Part shown: piece by piece, positions 50,732-58,865 of the stretch
Layout of the letters: each line of letters opens with the position of its first letter
How positions within the stretch are numbered: position 1 is the stretch's first letter
Source of the DNA: Cellvibrionaceae bacterium
GTDB taxonomy: Bacteria; Pseudomonadota; Gammaproteobacteria; Pseudomonadales; Cellvibrionaceae
Direction: 5' to 3'
Assembly (NCBI GenBank): GCA_021151695.1
Contig: JAGKWU010000012.1
Location: forward strand, 62,001 to 126,000
DNA length: 64,000 nt
Made by a program: the position numbers and the translations under genes
Notes under the pieces: model-generated
The model's database searches: none
The model's input: only the letters and a program-made list of their open reading frames with translations
Told to the model about the DNA's origin: nothing

Positions 50732-52345
50732 CTAGCTACATTGGCAACAGCGGTACTGGTCGTAATATTTATCCAGGTACTCATCGAAAGCTGGTTGGGT
50801 GGCCTCTTCCAGGGCACGTTGATCTTCAAGGGATTTTTGCGCCACCTGGGTAAATTCCTGTTCTTCCGGGGCGCTGATTGGTCGATCGGCAAAAGCGGCG
50901 CGATGCTGCTCGGCGAGTGCTGCTGTGTGTTTGTAGAAACCCTGGTTATGTTCTGCCATATCGCGCAGTACCCGTGCTGACGGCGTGAGCGCCGGGTCGT
51001 CGAGCTTGGCAAACTGGTTTTGCACGGCTTGTTGGTAGTGATTGCCGCCCTTGGCCTGGTCGAGCAGTTTTGCGCAGGCCAGGGTTGCCTCTAATATGTC
51101 CGCCCCCCAAGCGGCCATTTCCACTTCGCCTGCAACGCGCTGCAGCATCAGGCCGGGCTCCCTTCCGCGATTGACGACGCGCTTCTGGTTTTCCTGTCCC
51201 TGAAGGTATTCCTGGGCCGAGGTGGCAGGGCTACCTTGCAACACGCATTGCAGCAGGAAGGCATCCATCAAGCGCATTTGTTCCGCGGTGATACCCAAGG
51301 GTTCGTAGGGATTCAGATCCACGCAGCGCACCTCGACATATTCCACACCGCGCAAACGCAGTGCCTGGAGCGCCGTTTCACCGCGCTGGGCGGTGCGTTT
51401 GGGGCGGATGCTGGAGTAGAACTCGTTTTCGATTTGCAGCAAGCTGGTGTTGAGTTGGCGGTAATTGCCTTGCTCATCCTTCAGGCCGATGGTCTCGTAG
51501 TCGCCGTGGCTCTGGGTAATGGCGCCGCAGAGCGTGTTGAGATAAGACCGCAGATCGTTGTAGTCGACGATCAATGCCTTTTGCGCATCGCTCTGGTAGC
51601 CCAAATCGCCCATGCGCAGGGAGGTTGCATAGGGAAGATAGAGAGTGCCTTTGGCGTCGGGAAATTCTGCAAGCTTGTGCGGGCGATCTTGCACAAAGCA
51701 TTTGCTCACCGCCGGTGCGGCACCGAACAGGTAAACCAGTAGCCAGAACTGGCGACGGAAATTGCGGATCAAGCCAAAGTAGCGTTCGGTTTTAAAGGTG
51801 GCCAGCGGCTGGGTATTGTTTTCCTGGCGCTGTAATTCCAGCCAGAAATCGTCGGGTAAACTGAAGTTGTAGTGGATACCGGCAATCGTCTGCATGGTGC
51901 GGCCATAGCGGTGACCGAGGCCCACACGATAAATAGTCTTCATGCGACCGCTATTAGACGTGCCGTAGCGCGCGACGGGAATATCCTCATCGCCGCCCAT
52001 GCGGCAGGGCATGCTGGCGGGCCACAGGCGTTCACGGCTGGTGCTCAGTTGACGATAGGTAAAGCGGTGGATGTCATCAAGCTGGGCGAGCAGTGGCTCC
52101 ACGTCATCAAAAGGATCGGTAATAAATTCCAGCAGGGCTTCGCTGTAATCGGTGGTGATATGGGGATGTGTCAACGCAGAACCCAAGGCCGGTGGGTGGT
52201 CGGTTTGGGCCAGTTCACCTTCGGGAGTTACCCGCAGGCTCTCTTTTTCCAGCCCGCGCAAAATACCTAGTAGGCTCTTGTTGGCAGGACTGTCGGGTTG
52301 GGAAAAAGCGGCGAGCCGGGACTGCCAATCAGTGGAATGGGACAC
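50732..52345 (-). CDS. gshA: glutamate-cysteine ligase
   Basis: This 537-aa enzyme ligates glutamate and cysteine, the first step of glutathione synthesis. Family features: RGLEKESLRVTPEG, ALTHPHITTDYSEALLEFIT, IAGIHYNFSLP, YVEVRCVDLNPYEP. The start is GTG 52345, with AGGA 8 bp upstream. Length is typical of proteobacterial GshA class I. The GST at 3407-4042 may use the product. Confidence 0.96.
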   Translation of the reverse strand: MSHSTDWQSRLAAFSQPDSPANKSLLGILRGLEKESLRVTPEGELAQTDHPPALGSALTHPHITTDYSEALLEFITDPFDDVEPLLAQLDDIHRFTYRQLSTSRERLWPASMPCRMGGDEDIPVARYGTSNSGRMKTIYRVGLGHRYGRTMQTIAGIHYNFSLPDDFWLELQRQENNTQPLATFKTERYFGLIRNFRRQFWLLVYLFGAAPAVSKCFVQDRPHKLAEFPDAKGTLYLPYATSLRMGDLGYQSDAQKALIVDYNDLRSYLNTLCGAITQSHGDYETIGLKDEQGNYRQLNTSLLQIENEFYSSIRPKRTAQRGETALQALRLRGVEYVEVRCVDLNPYEPLGITAEQMRLMDAFLLQCVLQGSPATSAQEYLQGQENQKRVVNRGREPGLMLQRVAGEVEMAAWGADILEATLACAKLLDQAKGGNHYQQAVQNQFAKLDDPALTPSARVLRDMAEHNQGFYKHTAALAEQHRAAFADRPISAPEEQEFTQVAQKSLEDQRALEEATQPAFDEYLDKYYDQYRCCQCS

Positions 52346-52421
52346 TCTTATTATCCTCGGGTAGATCCTTGCGAAACCCGCCAGCGCGGGTGCCTAAGCC
52401 AAGCCTTGCGGCGGGCGGTCA

Positions 52422-52865
52422 TTAATGGTCTTGCGAGAGAGATTCTTCCAGTGTTGCGTTACTGTTGGAATCGCTGTGGTGACCGTCGGGAATATCGTCA
52501 GTGTCTGCTTCGTTGAAAGGTAAGTCCAGCGCTTCTTCTTGCTCCTCGGCGGCCTCGTCATCGGCGGATTTGTCCTCAGCACTGGCAAACAGATCCTCGC
52601 CCGCTTTGGGCGGTTTGGGTGCTTTCGGCAGGGGCGCAGGCATGATTTCCCCATCAATCACTGGCAGGCCTTTGTCGTTAAGGCTGCAAGTTACCACCTT
52701 TACACGCTGCTGGTAGTCCTTGGAGGTGATCTCAAACATCTGATTTACCGCTTCGTCTTTATGCGCGGTTTTGAATAGAGCGTTGGCATCATAACCATCG
52801 ACCCACTCTTTGTTTTTACCGAAGAAGAGTTTGTCCTGGTTTTGGAGGATAAAGGTTTGCGACAT
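52422..52865 (-). CDS. hypothetical protein, acidic C terminus
   Basis: This 147-aa cytoplasmic protein of no recognised family begins MSQTFILQNQDKLFFGKNKEW; the N-terminal 65 residues are beta-rich (a segment WVDGYDANALFKTAHKDEA), the rest is Pro-rich then very acidic (about 90-147). ATG 52865 is chosen over a longer start at 52898, which would add 11 residues. Confidence 0.6.
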   Translation of the reverse strand: MSQTFILQNQDKLFFGKNKEWVDGYDANALFKTAHKDEAVNQMFEITSKDYQQRVKVVTCSLNDKGLPVIDGEIMPAPLPKAPKPPKAGEDLFASAEDKSADDEAAEEQEEALDLPFNEADTDDIPDGHHSDSNSNATLEESLSQDH

Positions 52866-52981
52866 GGTAATTGCGCCCGAAAAAATGAAGAGATGCACTT
52901 ATGAGTGCATCGGGTAGGCAGCAAAATTGGGGCGATGTGGGTTAACTTCAAGGGTGGGGGACGCATCCATGCGCCAGGAAA

Positions 52982-54592
52982 TCACACCGGTTTGCTGATC
53001 AATTTATCGCAAATCGGCTGGAAGGCGGTGAGTTTGTCCATCATGGTGCCGCTGCCCAGGCCGTTGGTTTTGAACAGGGTACCGAACTGGTTTTGTTCGC
53101 CGTGCAGGGCCATGTAATTGAGTATGACTGTCTCCACCAGCAGGTTGACGTTATTGGCGGCGGGGCTGGAGGCTGTCTCCACATCGCCGCTTGGGCGCAT
53201 ATAGCCGAGCTGTTGGTGTACGCGTTGTGCGGCGGTGATGGTGGTTGGATCGGAGCTGGTGCCGTCCATCAAAATCGGGCGTTTGCCGGGATTGTAGACC
53301 AGGAAGAAGGAAGATGCGGTTTGCTGGTCATCGCCAGTCCAGACGCCTTTGCCGCGGCCCATGACCGACATATCCGTCATACCGTTACTGAACAGTGAGC
53401 CGTCGCTAAAGACATAAATCATTAAGGGCATGCCTTTACGGGCGGCGTACTCAAGGCAGGCGCCTATGCATTTGCCGGCACGCTCGTCGCGCTGTTCGCC
53501 AGTAGAACGGTCACCTGTATGGTAGTCGAAGCCGCCCATGGTGATGGTGCCAGCACCGGCGTAGCCATTGACGACAAGCTTCATTACCGAGGCGGTTTTG
53601 CGGAGTTCGCCATCACTGTCGAACTCAGCCTGGGTGAAGATGCCGGTGGGGCCGACGATATCCGGATCATCTGGCACGCTAATGGATTTTGGATCGCCAA
53701 AGCGGTCGGCGATGTCGGCACTTTTAATGTAGCCGCAGCGGATCATTTCTTTTAAGGCTGCATCGCGCTGGCTGCTGGTACCGGTGCTGACTTTGCTCAG
53801 CTTGGCATCGCTGATGCGGTACATGGATTCCATCACTGATACCGTGTCCTGCTGGCTCATCAGGCTTACCAGGTCGCCCACATCAATCAAGCCTTTCACA
53901 TCGCTCGGGTTGTCCACTTTGGTGGGGCGAACCTCGGGATTCATCATGGCCGAGGGTGCCATGGAGTTGCCGCCCGAATCGCTGTTGACCGAGCCGATCA
54001 AGGTAAGCAATGAACCATTGGCCCCGGCGCGGTTGATACCGTACATGGGGTTGTGAGGGTTGTTGCCAGTGTCGTTTTCCGAGCGCGCGGCTATAACGGC
54101 ACCGTTGATATTAGCTTTGGTGCCCAGCGCTACCCGGGTGTTGATACCACGCAAAATAGCGCTGTCGGCATGGAAGGCGAGGCCGAGAGTCTGGTCGACA
54201 AAATTGGTGGTGGACGATGCTGGAGTCATGTCTACCGGTAAGCCCTGCTTGCTGTAACCGGCAGCGCTGATCAAATCCAACTGGCCGCCTTTTTGGCCGA
54301 TAAGCACATTGGAGCCGGCAATATTGGCGCCGCCCGCCAGGTCAAAACAAATAAAGGGAATCTTGCCTGCACCCTGGGAGGCAATGCCGCAAACGGCGCG
54401 CTTGGCCGCAATATCAGGAGACAGTGCCGCCAGCGCCGAGGGCGACAGCATGTTAAATACCGAGCCGCCTACCAGCGCGGCGCCGCCGGTCATAAAGCCC
54501 TGGGCGATTAATTCGCGACGGGTCATGGGGCGGCGATGGCTGTTTAGCAACAGAGGCGCGTCTGGATGAAGTGGAGCTTTGTATCTGGCCAT
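52982..54592 (-). CDS. Tat-exported DUF1501-like protein
   Basis: This 536-aa protein has a twin-arginine signal (TRRELIAQGF, Arg25-Arg26), then a domain of the DUF1501 / sulfatase-like alkaline-phosphatase fold type: ICFDLAGGANIAGSNVLIG, GFDYHTGDRS (His-containing metal loop), and IYVFSDGSLFSNGMTD. Tat export implies a cofactor or metal loaded in the cytoplasm. It lies 79 bp after the LamG lipoprotein gene, in the same operon. Function unknown. Confidence 0.75.
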   Translation of the reverse strand: MARYKAPLHPDAPLLLNSHRRPMTRRELIAQGFMTGGAALVGGSVFNMLSPSALAALSPDIAAKRAVCGIASQGAGKIPFICFDLAGGANIAGSNVLIGQKGGQLDLISAAGYSKQGLPVDMTPASSTTNFVDQTLGLAFHADSAILRGINTRVALGTKANINGAVIAARSENDTGNNPHNPMYGINRAGANGSLLTLIGSVNSDSGGNSMAPSAMMNPEVRPTKVDNPSDVKGLIDVGDLVSLMSQQDTVSVMESMYRISDAKLSKVSTGTSSQRDAALKEMIRCGYIKSADIADRFGDPKSISVPDDPDIVGPTGIFTQAEFDSDGELRKTASVMKLVVNGYAGAGTITMGGFDYHTGDRSTGEQRDERAGKCIGACLEYAARKGMPLMIYVFSDGSLFSNGMTDMSVMGRGKGVWTGDDQQTASSFFLVYNPGKRPILMDGTSSDPTTITAAQRVHQQLGYMRPSGDVETASSPAANNVNLLVETVILNYMALHGEQNQFGTLFKTNGLGSGTMMDKLTAFQPICDKLISKPV

Positions 54593-54671
54593 CGTTTACC
54601 TACTTGTTAGCCTCAGGGCTAGGTCTGTTGGGCATCGCCCGTTGTTCGTTTTACTGTCGAGTGCGCATCTG

Positions 54672-57212
54672 CTACTGCAACAACATGACGGCGCTGCCGA
54701 GGGCTGCCGAGCAGGTCGCTTTCACGGTGGTGAGGGTGCGATCCGCTGCGCAACTATTGTTGGCGCTACAGGCGGTCATGGTGTCCATCAGATTGTTCAA
54801 TTCCTGGCGTACGAGAGCCGGGCTGGCCTGGGTATTGAGCGGCGTGCCGTTGATCTCGGCGGCCAGCAGGCGTTTAAGCAATGGCTCAATGATCAGGCTG
54901 CGGCTGGCGGGATCAAAGGCGGTGGCGGCTGGCGCGGCAAAGTTAAAGCCGGGGAAATAACCATCGCGCAGGGCATTGGGGCCGGTGCTGGTACCTACCA
55001 GCGTATTGCAATAAGCCACCGCCAACTGGGTGATACCCATCTGTTGGGCGGCCAGGAAACCGTCCAGATTCGCCAGGGTGGGTAACTGTTGTTCCACCTT
55101 GAGATAGGTGGTTTTGACGCTGGTATTAGTGATGGGCACGCCGGTCAAAAACGACAGGCTGGCATTGATCTCGGCAAATCTGTGCAGGCCAATGGTCGGC
55201 TGGTCGATGATGTCTGCCGGTACCGCTGGATCAGGTGTAGCCGCTACCGGACGGGTGTAGGTTTTGTCGCCAATGCGGTCAAAGGTGAGGAAGAATTGAT
55301 CTTGATCCGGGCCTGCTTTCAATTCCACCACGGTGCCCAAGGTCGAAAGGGGCTGGCGGCCATTGACCAGTTGGGATGTGCTCAAGTTGGCGGCAAGGTT
55401 GGCGAAGACCTGGCCGGTCGGTGCCTCAGAGCCGTTAACGCCTATACGAATCCCTTTCAGGGGAATGTCGTTGGGCAGTTGTTTGTTTTCCAAATTCGTA
55501 AAGAAAGGATTGGCGAACAGATAGCCGTAATCGTCAAATTGCTGTACCTCAAACACCAGATAGCTGCCACTGGTGCCGATCAAGCTGGAAATATTGAATA
55601 ACAGCAGATACTTGGCGCCCACGCCCACCTTGTAGTTGGCCTTGATATCCGCCTCCGTCATGGCGCGCTTGTGGATACCGAGGAAGCGGATACCGCCTTC
55701 CCATTGTGTCTTGGTCGCGCCGCTCACCTCATTGCCCAGTGCGAGCGCAAAGTTGGCGTCCCAGTCCTTTAACGCGGCGCCTTTGTCGGGGTCGACATCA
55801 CCGGTGTATTCGCCATTCACATAAATGCGGCGGCCGTTGATCTGGTCGTAGGTGACAACCACATGTTGCAGGGTGGCCTGCAAACGTTGGTCTTCATCTT
55901 TGGTGTGCAGCTCGCGCAGGCCGTTGCTGTCGCTCTTGTCGGTGCGGTTGAGGAAATCGTAGTTGTATTCGTACTGGCCGAGGGCAAAGTTGCGGGTATC
56001 GGCGCTGCCCGAATAGGTGACTATACGAGCAGGGTTGTTGTCATTGGTGCCTTGGGTGACGTTATCGGGGATGAGCCACACTTCAATGGAATACTCACCC
56101 GAGCCGCGCAGCAAGTCGAAGAACTTGCGGCTGCTGGCGGTAGTGGCCTGGGCGCGGCCGCCGTCTTTTACCTTGATACCCCAAGCGCTGCTCCAGGCCA
56201 CGTTGCCCATGATGTTGAGGTTGGCCGCCGGCTCTATGCCGCTGGTGTCGTAGGCGATGCTGCCCTTGCCGGATTTGAATTCGTACTTGGCGATCAGGTT
56301 GGTATCTATACGGCCGCCGCTGGTAAGCACGAAAGCATCGCCCAAACCTACCGCCTTACTGACGACAAGATTCGGGTCCAACTGCACGGCGGGAATGGCG
56401 GCGGCGAATTCGCTGATTTTCGCTTCCATTTCAATGGAATTGGCCGAGCAGTCGCTCCAGCAGTTGTGGAAATCAGTGCGCAAGCGTTGTACCAGGCGGG
56501 AGGCGCCCGGGTTGTCCAGGCGGATCTTGGTTTTGGCTGCCTCGTAGGCTACGGCTATGTCGGCGCTGGCGAAGTAGGGCTGTTGCTTGGTAACGGCGCT
56601 TTCCGAGTGGCAGCGCGAGCAGTATTGGGTTAGCAACGGATAGACAGTTGTGGCAAATCCGGCGCTCTCTTTGGGAAAGCTTTTGCTGCTGGCGACATCT
56701 TTTTCGGGAGGCGCTTTCAGTACCACGCTATTAGCGGCGGTACCGGCACTGCCGGCCCAGTTAGTGATCCAGGTGGTGATGGTATCGCCGCAGGCCACCG
56801 GGTCTTTCAACCAGCAGTTGTGGCCCTTGCTGACCTTCTCAACGATGTGGGATTCCGCCGGTGTCGACAGCGTGACCAAACCGTTGGAAACCATAGCTTC
56901 ATAAGCGAGGTTGATATCGTCGCCGCGGGCAAAGCGCGGTTGCTGGCCGGTGGCATTGTGGCAGCCGCCACAGCGATCTTCGCGCGCGATATTTACCCAG
57001 AGTTCGTTCTGGAACTTGATGATATCGGCAGTGCTGGCGGGTTTCTCACCTTTATAGGTAAAGGGACCTGTGCCTGTATTACCGCCACTGGTATCTGGAT
57101 TGGTCACGGTTTTAGAGCCGCTACCCGAGCCACAGGCGGTGAGTAAGGTAACCAGCAAGACACTGAGGATGAGTTTGAATGGAGCCTGCACAGGTTGAGT
57201 CTGGATAGTCAT
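54672..57212 (-). CDS. c-type-heme/LamG lipoprotein
   Basis: This 846-aa lipoprotein (lipobox LLTAC) has two heme-binding CxxCH motifs, CGGCH (about 81-85) and CSRCH (about 198-202), in its N-terminal third, and a LamG/concanavalin-like domain (about 340-540; GGRIDTNLIAKYEFKSGKG onwards). The C-terminal third is unassigned. It starts at ATG 57212, 2 bp after the stop of the upstream gene; a GTG six bases earlier would overlap it. A likely envelope electron-transfer or glycan-linked redox protein. Confidence 0.78.
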   Translation of the reverse strand: MTIQTQPVQAPFKLILSVLLVTLLTACGSGSGSKTVTNPDTSGGNTGTGPFTYKGEKPASTADIIKFQNELWVNIAREDRCGGCHNATGQQPRFARGDDINLAYEAMVSNGLVTLSTPAESHIVEKVSKGHNCWLKDPVACGDTITTWITNWAGSAGTAANSVVLKAPPEKDVASSKSFPKESAGFATTVYPLLTQYCSRCHSESAVTKQQPYFASADIAVAYEAAKTKIRLDNPGASRLVQRLRTDFHNCWSDCSANSIEMEAKISEFAAAIPAVQLDPNLVVSKAVGLGDAFVLTSGGRIDTNLIAKYEFKSGKGSIAYDTSGIEPAANLNIMGNVAWSSAWGIKVKDGGRAQATTASSRKFFDLLRGSGEYSIEVWLIPDNVTQGTNDNNPARIVTYSGSADTRNFALGQYEYNYDFLNRTDKSDSNGLRELHTKDEDQRLQATLQHVVVTYDQINGRRIYVNGEYTGDVDPDKGAALKDWDANFALALGNEVSGATKTQWEGGIRFLGIHKRAMTEADIKANYKVGVGAKYLLLFNISSLIGTSGSYLVFEVQQFDDYGYLFANPFFTNLENKQLPNDIPLKGIRIGVNGSEAPTGQVFANLAANLSTSQLVNGRQPLSTLGTVVELKAGPDQDQFFLTFDRIGDKTYTRPVAATPDPAVPADIIDQPTIGLHRFAEINASLSFLTGVPITNTSVKTTYLKVEQQLPTLANLDGFLAAQQMGITQLAVAYCNTLVGTSTGPNALRDGYFPGFNFAAPAATAFDPASRSLIIEPLLKRLLAAEINGTPLNTQASPALVRQELNNLMDTMTACSANNSCAADRTLTTVKATCSAALGSAVMLLQ

Positions 57213-57214
57213 GA

Positions 57215-58450
57215 TCACTCGCCTTTGCAGTAGTCAGCTGAGTCTATAAAGACTTGCTTGAGGTGGTAGCCGCTGGCGGCAAAATTGTTGGTCATGGTGG
57301 TCAGTTGGCTGCGGTCAGCCTGGTTGGCCGGCTTACGCAGGCAGACCTGCTTGAACACTTTCTCCACCTGACAGCTGGCGAACGCCTTGCTGTACGCCAG
57401 TTCCATGCCCATCGATTTGGCGCCAGAACCCTTGCCAGGTAAGTCGCTGCTCCAGCCGAGGTTGGCATTGATGCCCTCGCGCCAGTAGTTTTGCCAGTCG
57501 TCGTTAGTGGTCACATAACCGTAGGGAAAGGTGGTGCTGTTGATGCGGTATTTCTTCTCGACGCGGCTCTCGGTGGCTGGATCAAGCGTGCCTTCGGCGT
57601 TGTAGTGGAGGCTGCCGGTATCCGGGTCAGCGCCTTCGGCAACTTCATAGTCGTAATAGGCAAAGGCTTTGGCCATGGGGTCCATACCGCTGTGGCAGCC
57701 GATACAACCGTTGAGGAAAACCCGGCTGTCGCCACCGGGGCTGCGGCTAACGTCCTGACGGATGAAATCGGGGGTACGGGTGGTGTCGTGCACCTGTTCC
57801 AGGTCGCGGCACATATGGTTGATCAAGGTAAAACGGAACATGGCACGGTTGGTACCGGCGATAAAAAACGCTTTGGCGGCGGCGCGGCTGGTAATCACAC
57901 CGGCAGTCGCAGCGGATGGCAAACCATTCACACTGGATTGGGCTACGGGTACGAATTTGGATTTATCGCGCAGTTCAATCGCTTGATCCTGCAGGGCTTG
58001 GTAGTGATTGTTGTTGCTGTTGGAGTAGGCGGGCAAGCCCTGGCCGGAGGCGCCTATATAAACTACGTCATCGTAGAGCAGCTTGCGGAAATCCTCGTCG
58101 TCGCGCACCAGGCCAATTACCGTTGCCGTGTAGTCGTTAAGCGGGGCGAAGACGGTCTGTTCGCGGTTGGTCCAGGGCGTGGCCATATTCTTGAGGATCA
58201 CGCTGTAGAAATTCTCGTTATCCATCGCTAGCTGAACTGCCTCGGCCTTTTTGCCGGTATCCAGCAGACTGGCCATCTGCAGCAGCACGGCTTCGCTGGG
58301 TGGCACACCGGCTACCCGCTGGTGAATTTGCAGTGCCTGTTCGCGGCTGCCGGCCTGTGCGCTGCTCGCCAATGCGAGGGCGGCGCACAACAGGCCACTA
58401 CCAAGCGCCCTGCGCAGCCGGTTCGCTGTGTGAGGTGTAAAGCTATCCAT
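57215..58450 (-). CDS. exported CxxCH protein (DUF1588-like cytochrome)
   Basis: This 411-aa protein has a signal peptide (cleavage near SSAQAGS) and one CIGCH motif (about 249-253), followed by MDPMAKAFAYYDY. The MDP-x-x-x-x-F-x-x-Y pattern after CxxCH recalls the C-terminal cytochrome-like domain of planctomycete DUF1588 proteins. The N-terminal 120 residues are helical. AAAGG precedes ATG 58450. It heads a three-gene leftward operon and is coupled to the next gene. Confidence 0.7.
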   Translation of the reverse strand: MDSFTPHTANRLRRALGSGLLCAALALASSAQAGSREQALQIHQRVAGVPPSEAVLLQMASLLDTGKKAEAVQLAMDNENFYSVILKNMATPWTNREQTVFAPLNDYTATVIGLVRDDEDFRKLLYDDVVYIGASGQGLPAYSNSNNNHYQALQDQAIELRDKSKFVPVAQSSVNGLPSAATAGVITSRAAAKAFFIAGTNRAMFRFTLINHMCRDLEQVHDTTRTPDFIRQDVSRSPGGDSRVFLNGCIGCHSGMDPMAKAFAYYDYEVAEGADPDTGSLHYNAEGTLDPATESRVEKKYRINSTTFPYGYVTTNDDWQNYWREGINANLGWSSDLPGKGSGAKSMGMELAYSKAFASCQVEKVFKQVCLRKPANQADRSQLTTMTNNFAASGYHLKQVFIDSADYCKGE

Positions 58451-58865
58451 TGCCTTTGCACCAAGGACTTGAGTGATGTTTGACAGGATCACGGTTGCTC
58501 CAGAAGCGGCGTTGTTATGGGTGCTGATCAGGTGTTGAGGTGGACAGCTGGCGGCTGCATCCCCAGGTTGACGCATTATGCGTTGAATTATAGGCGGGGG
58601 TTTTGCGGAAACATGTGCCGCTGTGACAAATGTGCTGACTACTGAATCACAAGATTACGCAAAGCCGCGCCTCGCATGTTGAATTTGTGAAATAGCTAGC
58701 AAAGCAATTTTTGCGTGTCATAAATGACGCCAGAATTCGTGATTAAATCGAGAGAATGGCCTATAAGACTTCACTGACAATTGAAAGCCCCGGTTTTGGC
58801 CCGTTTCGTCGGCCAGACATCTACCAGACCGACAACACCCTCCGAACTTTTTTAAGGCAGTCATT
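58451..58865. promoter_or_regulatory. 415-bp divergent control region
   Basis: Separates two oppositely transcribed gene sets of exported redox-type proteins. It holds an interrupted palindrome GCGT-g-TCA..TGACGC (58713-58730) and AT-rich stretches fit for promoters. No gene is visible. Confidence 0.55.
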
